Part shown: piece after piece, positions 1-10,920 of the stretch
Position numbering within the stretch: the stretch's first letter is position 1
Layout of the letters: each line of letters starts with the position of its first letter
Assembly: GCA_001557505.1 (NCBI GenBank)
Contig: LSAX01000009.1
Coordinates: 2,046,001 to 2,110,000 of the forward strand
Source: Reticulascus tulasneorum
Lineage: Eukaryota > Ascomycota > Sordariomycetes > Glomerellales > Reticulascaceae
DNA: 64,000 nt
Direction of reading: 5' to 3'
The notes under the pieces: model-generated
Told to the model about the DNA's origin: nothing
Databases searched by the model: none
Seen by the model: only the letters and a program-made list of their open reading frames with translations
Translations under genes and position numbers: made by a program

Positions 1-1161
1 GCTGAAATGACAGTGCAGAGCCCCAAAAATGCCCCTTCAGCGACTTTCGCTTGGCTGGGGGGGGGGGGGGAGGCGAGGTAGGCAGGGATTACAGGGCATT
101 CCTTAATTACACCTCTCGTTTCTTCGGCGGGCATAGACGCAAAAAGAAAATCTGGTGGGCCGTCGCAAAGTACCTCACTATCTCAACAGCGCACCCCAGG
201 TCCTGGTATTAGTGGGGGGTTTTATGTCATCGGCAACTCCAGCACAGCACAGGCCGTCAGTGAGAATGGCTACCTTACCAAGATGAGGTACTTATATTTG
301 TAGGTAGGGCGCGAAACCAAATGGAAAGGAGTACTGGGGAACAATTATGCTGGCCAGGGAATCAGATGAGATTTAAAACACGAAACCACCAGATCTCGTG
401 CTATTTGCCAAGCCATGGATGAGAGAGGTATTCTAGCCTTACTAACTGCGCCAGAAGAGCTCCCCTCTCTTCTGCCTTGGCCATGTTGTTACTGCAGGAC
501 ATTCCCCAAATTCCCCATGGAGGAGCTGAGCTGAGCATTGACCACCAACAGCCCCTTTCCCCCCATCAGCCACGCCGGGACAGGAAGATAGAAGATCCGG
601 ATCCCCGCGCCGCTTTTACGTTCCTGGACATTGGCAGCTTCGTAGGTACAGATATAGTGAGGTTGTCCTTGGACTCTAAGGTATGTGTTTTAAAAGGCTG
701 GCGATATTAAAAGGAAACAAAAAATCCTCTATATTGAATACAATTACTTGCTCTAATCTCTTCTTACTTAAAATTTGATTTCATAAGTGGAACGACATAG
801 GGCACTTCAAACGAAACATTTGGTGTTTGCGGCCCTTAAAGCAGCCAGTATTCGGTTTGGATGTGTCCCCGGATATTCTGACAAGTGCTTCACCTTTGCG
901 ACCCAAATTTTTGTGACTCAGGATCCCATTAATAGACTGCGACCACGTCTCAGTTCTGCGAATTCTTTCGGCTCTGAATTCGCACTGCAACTTGACCGCC
1001 AATTCTCTTCTCTCCATCATTCCTCTCAACATCTCAATCTCTCCCTATAGTCTTTGGACGGGTCTGAGTCTCGCAACGGCCGTGGTCCCGACCCCACCAT
1101 CCAGAGAGAGAGCTTCTGTCCCGCCAGCTTCGCCTGACGACCTCTGCCAAACTTTCCCAAA
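1..1161. other. Upstream flank, no gene recognised
   Basis: No open frame here resembles a protein, and the two overlapping small frames near 780-1050 lie on opposite strands with no recognisable motif. There is a G run at about 58-70. The last few hundred bases are presumably promoter and 5' leader of the phenylalanyl-tRNA synthetase gene. Only inference supports this. Confidence 0.5.
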
Positions 1162-3446
1162 ATGCCGACTATTCCGGTCAACAAGCGACAGCTCTTTCAA
1201 GTTCTGCAAAAAGAGTGGGTTGCGCAGCCTCTTTTAGCAAGACTTTTATTCTCCTAGAACCCCAGGCTGACCTAGGTGCAATAGCTTCACCACCGAAGAG
1301 TTCGAAGACCTGTGTTTCGACTACGGAATAGAGCTAGACGGAGACGATGAGAACGAGGACCGACCAATTGTCAATGGAGTGCAAGAGCCGGCCAAGCTAG
1401 CCATAGAGACGGGAGCCAATCGATATGACCTGCTATGCTTCGAGGGGTTTGTCAAGCCACCTCGTCACGAAGAATGATCTCCTGGTCCTAACCTCTGTTA
1501 AGCATATCCACGAGCCTCAATGTCTTCATAGGGAATGCCCCTGCACCGAACTACAGGGTGGTGGAGCCAAAAGACCCTAAGACACAGATCATTACTGTGA
1601 CGAAAGACACCATGCAGGTGCGACCGCTGGTTGCTGGAGGTACATTTTTTCGTCCCACTGTCATATGTCCAGCACTGACATCCAAAACCACAGCGATTCT
1701 CAGAAATATCAAGTTCACCAAAGAAAGCTACGAGTCTTTCATTAGTCTACAAGACAAGCTGCATGCCAACCTTGCCAGACAACGGACGGTTCGTGTTAAG
1801 GAATACTCTTATACCGTTTGCAGTTACTGATCCATTGCACACAGCTAGTAGCAATCGGTACTCATGATCTCGATACTATCTCCGGTCCTTTTACCTACGA
1901 AGCCCTTCCACCGAAAGATATCAAGTTCAAGCCCTTGAACCAGACTAAGGAGATGAACGCTGAGGAAATGATGCAGTTCTACGAGAAAGACAAGCATCTC
2001 TCCAAGTATCTACATATCATTCGGGACGCCCCGGTATATCCTGTCATTCTTGATGCAAACAGAACCGTCTGCTCCATGCCACCAATCATAAATTCCGACC
2101 ATTCCAAAATCACACTCAACACCAGGAATGTCTTCATCGACATGACAGCAACAGATCCGACCAAGTTGGAAATCGTGGCGGACATGATGGCTACACTATT
2201 CTCGATGTACTGCTCAGAACCCTTTACTGTGGAGCCGGTGAAAGTCGTCTCCGAACACAACGGCATGACGAGGGTTACGCCAACCCTCATTCCCAGAACG
2301 ATTGATGTAGAGATCGACTACCTCAACGCCTGTACGGGACTGAACGAACAACCCGAATCTATCTCCAAACTGCTCGCTAAGATGGCGTACACCACTAAGC
2401 CATCGAGCAAAGACCAAAACCTTCTGGAGGTCACCATTCCTGTTACTCGACCCGACGTACTTCATCAGTGCGATGTGATGGAGGATTTCGCCGTTTGCTA
2501 CGGTTTTAACAAACTCCCCAGATCGTCTGCGAACAAGGCTGCCACCATTGGTGCACCACTCATGATCAACAAGTTGAGCGATATCGTCCGGACAGAAACA
2601 GCAATGTCGGGATGGAGTGAAGTCATGCCGTTGCTGCTCTGTAGTCATGACGAGAACTTTGCCTACTTGAATCGCAAGGACGATGGCAAGACGGCTGTCA
2701 GACTAGCAAACCCGAAGACTGTTGAATATCAAGTCGTGCGAACGTGAGAAAATGCAAACTCCGAGTCTGTCTACTGTGGCGCTAATGTAGTCCTAGTACC
2801 CTTCTTCCCGGTCTGTTGAAGACGATTCGTGAAAACAAGATGCATAGCGTGCCGATCAAGATTTTCGAGGTAAGGGTTGTCGAGTCGCTTACCCGTGTTA
2901 ACACCGTTGACCCCTTTCTAGGTAGCAGACGTAGTCTTCAAAGACGAATCAATAGAGCGAAAAGCTCGCAACGAGCGGCATTTTGCTGTTGCCTGGTACG
3001 GCAAGACCAGCGGCTTCGAGGTGGTCCATGGGTAAGGAATGCCATGTCTCTTGCGTATGCTCCTCTAACCATATTTCCATAGTGTTCTCGATCGCGTCCT
3101 CCTGATGCTACAAACTGCCTTCATCACGCACGAAGAAGGCCTCTCTCCCGGCAAGAGTCTTGACTTCCAAGTGACACAAAATCCCAGCAAGCAGGATGGC
3201 TACTGGATTGAGGAGATCGACGAGGCTACCTTCTTCCCTGGCCATGCCGCAGCCGTGTATCTCCGACTAGGTGGTAAGGAGCAGCGCATCGGCGAGTTTG
3301 GCATCCTGCATCCTACGGTGCTGGAGAAGTTTGATCTGAAGTAAGTGACCTCTCTGAACTCTTCCATGGGTCTTGGCGTGCAGTTTCTAACCATCGATAG
3401 ATACCCTGTGAGCACTCTCGAGCTCAATCTCGAAATCTTCCTATAG
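1162..3446 (+). CDS. FRS1: Phenylalanyl-tRNA synthetase beta subunit, cytosolic
   Basis: Beta chain of the alpha2-beta2 enzyme that charges tRNA-Phe in the cytosol. I rebuild eight exons: 1162-1214, 1285-1446, 1503-1788, 1845-2743, 2797-2869, 2922-3031, 3083-3340 and 3401-3446. They sum to 1887 nt, giving 628 aa, close to the roughly 595 aa of the yeast protein. The start [12 protein letters not shown], the block [10 protein letters not shown], the stretch CSHDENF, the junction [17 protein letters not shown] and the end LEIFL all follow the eukaryotic PheRS-beta pattern (B3/B4 domain, then B5, then the catalytic-like core). Introns are 51-70 nt with donors such as GTGAGA and GTAAGG. It is convergent with the myotubularin gene. 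Nothing looks broken. Confidence 0.96.
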
Positions 3447-4072
3447 TGTTCTGGTAGATGGGGGGCATGAGCATGAATTTCATGAATCTTTGAAGTGAAA
3501 ACGTGGCTAAAATAGACTCGATTGGCTTCAGTGGAGTCGGTCTGCTATGTGCGAGATAGAGTAGCATAAAATTCACTCTTATTCAGAGGATTCTACTTCA
3601 AATGGATTCTAGAATGCCCTAGGTGCCGCATCCTCTACAGCATGACAATCACAATCACACGAGCACACGCCTAAGAGTTTCTACATTATTAAATTTGCTC
3701 GGTCGCAACTTATGCATCGCAACGAGACTCGAATCCAAGCGGATCTACCTACAAACGAGAGATGCTATTGGAAACCCCTTTTGTTTGGTTTCCAGTCCCT
3801 GGAACGCCGCGTCCGCGGCGCAGATGCCATGCCTCGCTGCCCGGAATCATTTTAACCATACACAAAATTCCACTCATAGACCAAGCCCCATGTCTTGGGC
3901 TTCTAGACTCGGAGTTCGATGCCGTGCCTTTCGCAATTCGAATTTCGAGATGCCGAGAGCCGACTTGAGTCCTTCGTATTTCCACAAAACCCTCTCACCC
4001 CCGGTGAAAACCACCAATTTTATATACGAACCAAGCCTAATTCTAAGACCTGAGAGCCCGGAAATGGCTCGG
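3447..4072. other. Convergent intergenic region
   Basis: Lies between the 3' end of the PheRS beta gene and the 3' end of the myotubularin locus. A frame of 159 codons runs through 3623-4102 on the plus strand, but its translation has no domain-like features and it overlaps the myotubularin C-terminal extension. I see no gene. Confidence 0.5.
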
Positions 4073-4411
4073 TCAGAGCATGGGCTGGCCGTTATCCGAT
4101 GACCAACTTGCGTTCCCCTTATTCAACCAGATGCTATCCTCCAGTTCGTTAGGCGACGTGTGTTCAAGTGTCACGCTTGTTTCGTTCGACGCAATTGAAG
4201 CTTGGTCGCTGATATCCTCCATTGCTTCATCTGGGATGACGGGCGAAGAAGGCATGCTTAAAATGCCAAAGTCAACTTCACCCTGTGTGCCCCATTCGAC
4301 ATGGCCGGAAGATACCCCATACTCTGACTCTGCATATTCGCTTTCACCTTCGCGATCATGAATCGTGAGTAGCTCGTATGGCGCTTCGTGCATGCGTTCG
4401 AACATGACGTC
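4073..4411 (-). other. Open C-terminal extension of the myotubularin frame beyond the TAG
   Basis: Directly after the stop at 4414-4412 the frame continues for 112 sense codons to a TGA at 4075-4073. The translation begins DVMFERMHEAPYELL and is acidic, with many Glu, Ser and Asp, which resembles a real protein tail more than random sequence. I found no GTRNGT donor or CTRAC branch site upstream that could splice out the TAG. It could be a read-through extension, a tail cut off by a recent C-to-T change (CAG to TAG), a sequencing error, or chance. Confidence 0.5.
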
Positions 4412-6806
4412 CTATGTCATCTCTCGGAGTTCCTGCTCGCTGCGACTTGGCACTCCTGGGCTGGCACTTCGCCCTGAAAGATTGCCCAGCACGCCGCGTC
4501 CAATGCCGAGGCCTGCGATACCGTCTCTGATAGTAGCAAAGGCGGTGGTGGGCCCTTCAGCTGACGCGCTCCGCTGGAGGCTGGGCTGCTTTTGATCGGG
4601 AGTGAGCATTCCATGTGCATTTTCAACCGCGGTGAGAACGGACTGGCTGCTAGTCAGACCTGGCGGCATTGGACTTGCAGCATTTGGCGGTGTCGCCGGT
4701 TGACTCTCGTTCGGCGTACCTCCTGATGATTGGTGGTATCTGGCGACAGCGGAAATTTTATCGATCTCGGCAGCGGCTGCTGCGTTCAGAGCACCGTTCA
4801 TTTCCTCGTCAGTTCGATTGAAAGCCTGATGCCACCACCGGATCTCTTTCAATCTTGGAAGAATAATGCGTTCACGGCCCTTAATGTGGTCGTCAATGCT
4901 CGGATCGTAGTCCTTGTTCGTAAACTCAGGTCTTCGTGCCAGGAAGTAATCCCAGACGGAAGACGTTCGTTCCTTGACTCGTGCGTCATGTCTCTGTTTT
5001 TCAGAGTTGTAAAGGAATGTGCCATACTGGCACGAGTAGAGATGGTAAAGGAGACGGCGAAGGAATCGTTCATTGAACTCAAATCTGGTTGGGTTCTGGC
5101 GGATGAGTTGGTAGACGGCATCGAGGAATTGGTGGAACACCGGGCTGACCATCTTCGGGACAGTCGCCTCATCGCTCGCTACCTTCCCCGTAGAGGCTTC
5201 TCCCAACGCATCAAGATCTGCCGCCTGCTCTTCTTTGTTCTGATTGAAGAACCGCTTGGCAGTGGAGATGGCATTCTGAAATGCGTCTCCACGCCCATCA
5301 TTATCGCCTGGCTGAATGGTCGAGCCTGCCATGGCGTCTCTCTGTACGGAAAACCAATTTTCATAGTTGAGGTGGCCAGAACGCAGCCTAAACATGTGGC
5401 CAAACGACAACCAGTCCTTCTCAACAAGGACTATGAACCCTTCGAGAGTGCGATAGTATGGGTCGAGCATAAGCTCCGACAGCGCACTCAACTGACTAGT
5501 TCGATCCCACCCATCCGAACAATGAATCAGCACGTGGGAGTGAATGATACCGACCTGGCGGGTTATAATGCCGGCTCCGTCAAGCACATCGTGAATGTGG
5601 TTTAGCCAGCCGCTTTGTACGAGAAGGTCCCGGTTTGGCGGCATGGGTGATATGTCGGCATCTTTGATAGCATCGACAACCTTGTTCAGCGAGCTTCGCA
5701 TGACGTGAATGTTTGCTATGCTCAAGAAGATCTTCTGTGCGAACTTGTACTTGTCCATGTTTTCTGACCCCATACCCTGGATCTGATTGACTACGGAGTT
5801 GATCAACGGACGCGCGTCAACAATCAAGTTGCTCTGCTGGGCCCCATAAACCAGTCGCTTGCCGGTCTTCTCGTCGAACATGGTTGCTGTACTGGAGATG
5901 AACTCATCTTCAAAGCGCTCGGTGTCTGAAAGTTCTGCCTCGACAGAAGCCCCCTCGAAAGTGCCGGGTTGACTGGATGGAGGGGTAGGCTCAGACTCAT
6001 TGCCAGAGAAAGGCACGGAGGCGGAGAATGATGCAGCGACGAGCTTCTCATCCTGAACATTTGTTTTCCGACTTATGCCAGCTAGCGGTTGTGAGCTGCG
6101 TGTGATTGTACAGTTGTTGATAGGGTGAATGTAAGATAGGGCTGGGATGCGATTACGCGACCGGAAGTCTCTCGCATATTTCAGAACATTGTCAGAAATC
6201 TTGGAAGGCACCACCAGAAATGCCGGGTACGTGTCGCAGAAGGTGTAGTCCTTGTTGACGTTGGTAACACGCCAACCCCGGTCAGAGGACTTTTCACTGA
6301 TCCCCTGCCGGCGGAACTCTGCCTTTGGGTCGTAGATCTGCCAGCCATTCACTTCCTTCTCAACTTTCAAAGGCACATGGTTGAACGCGTATAGGTTCTC
6401 CACGGTTCCAAGCTTGCAGGTGCGGCGGAAAATGAAGTTGTAGACCTCCTGCGCTTCTTTGTCATCCTGAAAGTTGAAAGTCACGAAAGTGAAGTCCCGG
6501 CAGCGTATTCGAATGCAGCTCGGAAAGCCGGAGACAGCTGGGACAACTCGCATGACACAGTGGGCGAGAATGGGATACGGAATCCATGATTCTCGAATCT
6601 TGGGGGGACCGGTCGCTTCTGGTCGGTCTTTGCTTTGCGGTGGGGGAGCGCAGAATACCAGGTGGTAGTCGGTCAGTCGCAGGGTGCCAGTCGAGGTGAG
6701 ACCCCCGTTGATGCCCTGCACATTTTGAACCACCTAGATCGAGCATGTTAGAGCAGCTCCAGTTTGTACATGTACAGAAATATGCGCGTACCTTTTTGAC
6801 GTCCAT
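4412..6806 (-). CDS. YMR1: Myotubularin-family phosphoinositide 3-phosphatase
   Basis: Removes the 3-phosphate from PI3P (and PI(3,5)P2 in the family) on endosomal and vacuolar membranes. Exon 1 (6806-6792) codes only MDVKK; a short intron follows; exon 2 runs 6733-4412. The product is 778 aa. A PH-GRAM-like N-terminal part covers about residues 1-125. The catalytic pocket HCSDGWDRTSQ lies near residues 408-418 and matches the myotubularin CX5R signature with both family aspartates, so it should be active. The C-terminal 150 residues are low-complexity, rich in Ser and Pro. Yeast Ymr1 is about 688 aa. Transcription is divergent from the uS3 gene, sharing about 750 bp of promoter. The stop is an in-frame TAG, after which the same frame remains open to 4073 (separate entry). 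Confidence 0.95.
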
Positions 6807-7558
6807 CGTGAAGTTCCGAAGCTAAGCTATAGCTCCAGCAAGACCGAACGCGGAGGATTTGGAGCGCGGGCGGGTGCCTCGGTTCGAACTACTTATGAGG
6901 AGGAGGATCTGAGGTCCGCGCGGGCCATTCGGGAGGGATGATAACAGGGGACGGCCTGTATGGGGGAAGCAGGTCAGGCACAGGCATTCACAGCTTGCTA
7001 GAAACGTTGTTTATGCCCAAAACGCGTGGCGATGATGTGTACAGCCCGAGATTCACCAGCCACGTAGGTGTTTTGGGTGCTTCCAAGGTCAGCTTCGGGT
7101 CAGGAATCACTGGAAGCCAGTTGGGATGCAGCTCGGCGGGCAATCACAGGGCAGGCGAAGTCCACTAGCGCGGGGCTGCAAAATAATTAGAAGAGAGACG
7201 TCAGACCTGGCCAAGCCCAGTGCGGGATCCTCATCCTTGGGCGTGACCCCACTACCCGGAACATTAGGGGCCGAAGCGCCGATAAACCCAAAGGTAAGTA
7301 CGAATAATTATCTAGGTACGTATTCCGAAGGGAAGGTACGTACACTCAGCCGTGCACGGATCACCTCAAACTTTCCAGTTAGGGCTGCACACAGATTTTC
7401 TCAACCCACAGCCAAATTTGAGAGCCCCAAGCGACCGACCAGTGGAGGCTCTTGAATAACCTCACTTTAAGCCACCCACCCTTACCCTCACCTTCAATTT
7501 TTCTGTCTCTCATCCCCCTCCAACCTGTCACATCCAGTATACAGACAAATCAATCACG
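6807..7558. promoter_or_regulatory. Bidirectional promoter region, myotubularin / uS3
   Basis: Shared upstream region of two divergent genes. The uS3 side ends in a pyrimidine-rich stretch (about 7460-7530) just before the ATG, as is usual for highly expressed fungal genes. A candidate Tbf1-type site lies at 7378-7386. No other element is recognised with confidence. Confidence 0.5.
7378..7386 (-). promoter_or_regulatory. Candidate Tbf1-type site (AGCCCTAAC) upstream of uS3
   Basis: The minus strand reads AGCCCTAAC about 175 bp before the uS3 start codon. Tbf1 binds ARCCCTAA-like sequences, and Tbf1-type sites are known at ribosomal-protein promoters in several ascomycetes. The match and distance are seen in the sequence; the function is inferred. 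Confidence 0.35.
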
Positions 7559-8526
7559 ATGTCTGCCGTTACAGGAACCCAGATGTAAGCTGCCCCCCTC
7601 TGCAACTCAGATACCCGCTGGTCCCTCCCCCCCGCATCCGATGAGAAGCAGCCGAACGAGAAGGGCGATTTTACCCCCCCCATCTCTTTGCCTGCCCCCA
7701 GGGAAATGTGGCCCTTTGTTCTCTGTTGAATTGATCGATGGAAGGCTGACCACACCGTCTCTCTAGTTCTAAGCGAAGAAAGTTCGTCGCCGATGGCGTC
7801 TTCTACGCCGAGTTGAACGAGTTCTTCCAGCGCGAGTTGGCTGAGGAGGGCTACTCGGGCGTCGAGGTCCGCGTCACCCCCACCGTTACCGACATCATCA
7901 TCCGAGCAACCCACACCCAGGAGGTCCTCGGCGAGCAGGGCCGCCGCATTCGGGAGCTCACCTCGCTCATCCAGAAGCGCTTCAAGTTCCCCGAAAACTC
8001 CGTCTCCCTATATGCCGCCAAGGTCCAGAACCGCGGTCTCTCCGCCGTCGCCCAGTGCGAATCCCTCCGCTACAAGCTACTCAACGGCCTGGCCGTGCGA
8101 CGTGCCTGCTACGGTGTGCTGCGATTCATCATGGAGAGCGGCGCCAAGGGTTGCGAGGTGGTTGTCTCCGGAAAGCTGCGCGCTGCGCGAGCCAAGAGCA
8201 TGAAGTTCACCGACGGCTTCATGATCCACTCCGGTCAGCCCGCAAAGGACTTCATCGACCACGCCACGCGACACGTCCTCCTCCGACAGGGTGTGCTGGG
8301 TATCAAGGTCAAGATCATGCGAGGTTCCGACCCCGAGGGCAAGGCCGGCCCGCAAAAGTCGCTGCCCGATGCCGTCACCATCATCGAGCCGAAGGAGGAG
8401 CAGACCGTTGTCCAGCCTATGAGCCAGGACTACGGTGCCAAGGCCGCTCAGATGCAAGCTCAGGCGGAGCAACAACGACAATCAGAGGAGCAGGGCGACG
8501 AGGAGCCGGCCGGTGCGGAGTCGTAG
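7559..8526 (+). CDS. RPS3: 40S ribosomal protein S3 (uS3)
   Basis: Small-subunit ribosomal protein at the mRNA entry site of the 40S subunit. Exon 1 is 7559-7584 and codes MSAVTGTQ plus two bases of the next codon. A 182-nt intron follows (GTAAGC donor, CTCTAG acceptor), and exon 2 is 7767-8526. The total is 786 nt and 261 aa, close to yeast Rps3 (240 aa) with a longer tail. The KH type-2 region ([20 protein letters not shown]) and the S3 C-terminal domain ([38 protein letters not shown]) are plain. The last 35 residues are rich in Gln and Glu. An intron right after the first codons is common in fungal ribosomal-protein genes. Codon use is strongly biased to C-ending codons, fitting high expression. 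Confidence 0.98.
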
Positions 8527-9275
8527 GAGGCTCCCGAGGCACAGGCTGCTCCTGGCAACGCCGACCATTGGTAGAATGCTCTTCTTCGGAAAAAGGCAGA
8601 GGCGACAGACAGGGCTGGGGTGGAATTGCTACTCAGGCGTCATTGATCATTTGCATCACACTTCGGAGGGATATTTCGGGTAGTTGCTTCTGGCTTGTAA
8701 CGATACACACAAACCATGAAATGAGACAGCAACGAAAGTCATTAAAACACTCAATGCCCTGAATCTTGTTCGTCTCAAATGTGACCCTGACGGCCAACGA
8801 GTCGGGCTGGCTTCTCAGCCCGAGGAGGGTCTTCTTAATGCTCTCGGATTGTATAGCTGCTACTTGTGACCTACATCTATGATCAATGAGTTGGACGGCC
8901 AAGAGGGTGCCAACCACGCGAGAGATGCCGCACTAGCCCCGTCCCACACTAATCATACAAGCGAGGCTGCCTTCGACAGTAAAATGGATCCCATAAACGC
9001 CGAAGGCCTCCCCCCTTTTATACTCCTCATATACGCAAGGCATGGCCCGATCATTTCCCAAGTGCGGGCGCAGCCGCACCTCCCTTCGATGTGTCTCGTG
9101 ATTCTGCCCATATCTGCCCATGCCGTTTGAAACCTCCCATTCAAATGGTGTCGCGGGAAAATGTACAATGCCTAGGTTCCCAGAAAAAGAAAGAGATGAT
9201 GCGTACAATGACAAAATGAGGCCGCCCGCCTGAGCCTCCGAGTCTATTATTCGGTCTCGAGTACAACCGCTGTTA
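8527..9275. other. Convergent 3' region between uS3 and the NIPA gene
   Basis: Only short frames on both strands, none with recognisable content. It probably holds the two 3' UTRs. Nothing else seen. Confidence 0.5.
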
Positions 9276-10920
9276 TCACCTGTCGGAAGACTTTCGAGGC
9301 TGGAGCTCTATTCCGTCGTTGTTGTACTCCTTTGCATGGCCATTACCCAGCCCGTTCATCCGCCCCATGCCATCTTCTTCGTCGCTCTCCTCTGCGAGGT
9401 CTGTCAAGCCAAACTCTGCGCCTGCCTCTTCGTCGTACGCTCTCATCAAGCCCGTCGTGTCTCCGTGGAGACTACCTAAGCTGTGTCGCGGATCCTGGCT
9501 TCTCCTGGCTTGCATGCTTCGCCGGGTCTGTATGCTCGAAATCATGTCCGTGCCAGGAGCATCTTCTCCTCCTCGGCCGGCTAACAATTTGTGACCGTAC
9601 GGATCGGTTCTCGAAAGATTCAACAGGTACACCCCAGTAAATGTTACCAAGAAACCGCAAAGCAGCGATAACGTGTTGACTGGGTCGGTCGTGTTGAATC
9701 CGCTGAACAGGATGAACGACGCGCATAGGGTTGCGGTCGTAAAGGTAACGTAGTAAAGAGGATTTACTCTGAGAGAAGTAGTAGTTAGTGGCAGGCCCAG
9801 GGCATTAAGATCAAGACTGCGCTTACATGTTGGTGGGGAAGTGAGCGAGGGCTTTGTTGAGGTAGTTCATTTGCGTCAAGATACATACGGCCGTCACAAT
9901 CATGAAGACGTAAGTCGAGGGATGAGTGAACTGGTTGTTGCCGGCAAATGTGAGCTTCAGGGCAATCCCGAACGCCTTGACCGACATGACGGAGACTGAG
10001 CCCACTGTGGAGCAGATGGACAGATAGATGAGCGCGTTCTTCCTTCCGTGCTTTGGTCCAATCCTGTAGATCATGAGGAGGGCGAAGACGGTAACAACAA
10101 GTGTGTACAACAGAAATCCTAGAAATGATAGTCAGCACATCTGCGGCACCAGTCCAAACCGGGGATTGCACGCACCTGGCTGGATTGCGTAGTGCAGAAT
10201 CTGGTCGATGGTTTGGATATCTTCATCTGGCGGCGCATGGAGAACAATGATGACTGCTCCGATGAGACATATCGCGCTTCCCAGTTTGCCCAACGTCCCC
10301 AGCTCCTCGTGCAGGACATAAGCACCCATGACTGCCCCTATCAAGACGGCTAAGGCGCCAAGTGGGGTGACGAGAATGGCTGGCGCGAAGGCATACGCAG
10401 CAAAGTTGCAAATCTCGCCGAGGACCACTAGATTCCACGGTTAGTCCACTTGTAGGCCTGGGTTTCGATCGGTTGGTTGCTCACTCGTCGTCATTCCAGC
10501 CCACCATATCGGGCGTCTGAGGTATACGAAGCCATCTCCTTCAAATCCATGCCGTTCTTCTGCTTGCATGAGACCCTAGCAAAGTCCAAGAGTTAGCGCC
10601 CAATGATCCATATGGTCGCCGATCGCCGATCGTTGCGCATCGATATATCGAAAGCAGTTTCGGGGTGAGCAAATACCTTCTTGGTGAGGACGAAACTTGT
10701 GCCTGCGAGGGAACTTCCAGTCAGCCATTGATAACACGTAGAGGGGAGCGCATCCGTGTACATACCGATTCCTAGACTCGACACCATGGCCAGCGCCAGG
10801 CCGATATATCTGAAATGTCGAAGCGGTTAGCTTACTCTGTCCTCAAGACCCACACGGGGACTGTCCGACACCCGTTCGAGGGCTGTCGGGGATCGCGACC
10901 TACTTCTCCTCTAGCATCAT
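9276..10920 (-). CDS. NIPA-type magnesium transporter (DUF803 family)
   Basis: Integral membrane protein of the NIPA/DUF803 family, which carries Mg2+ in animals; substrate here is inferred from family. Seven exons on the minus strand: 10920-10904, 10809-10766, 10702-10677, 10575-10485, 10427-10176, 10118-9827 and 9768-9276. They sum to 1215 nt and 404 aa. Typical stretches are SLGIGTSFVLTKKGL near the start, AYAFAPAILVTPLGALAVLI, and NYLNKALAHF, with about nine hydrophobic segments. The roughly 120 C-terminal residues after LLNLSRTDPYG are hydrophilic, rich in Glu, Arg and Ser, and probably cytosolic. Exon 3 is only 26 nt. The start was chosen as the ATG giving MMLEEKYIG before the first helix. 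Confidence 0.9.

Noticed and set aside
3623..4102. 159-codon plus-strand frame between PheRS beta and the myotubularin gene
   Set aside because: No recognisable content; it lies in a convergent 3' region and is partly antisense to the myotubularin extension.
7585..7766. Possible box C/D snoRNA in the uS3 intron (vertebrate RPS3 introns host U15)
   Set aside because: Only an imperfect C-box (CCGATGA) and a CTGA that is more simply the branch site; no terminal stem was found.
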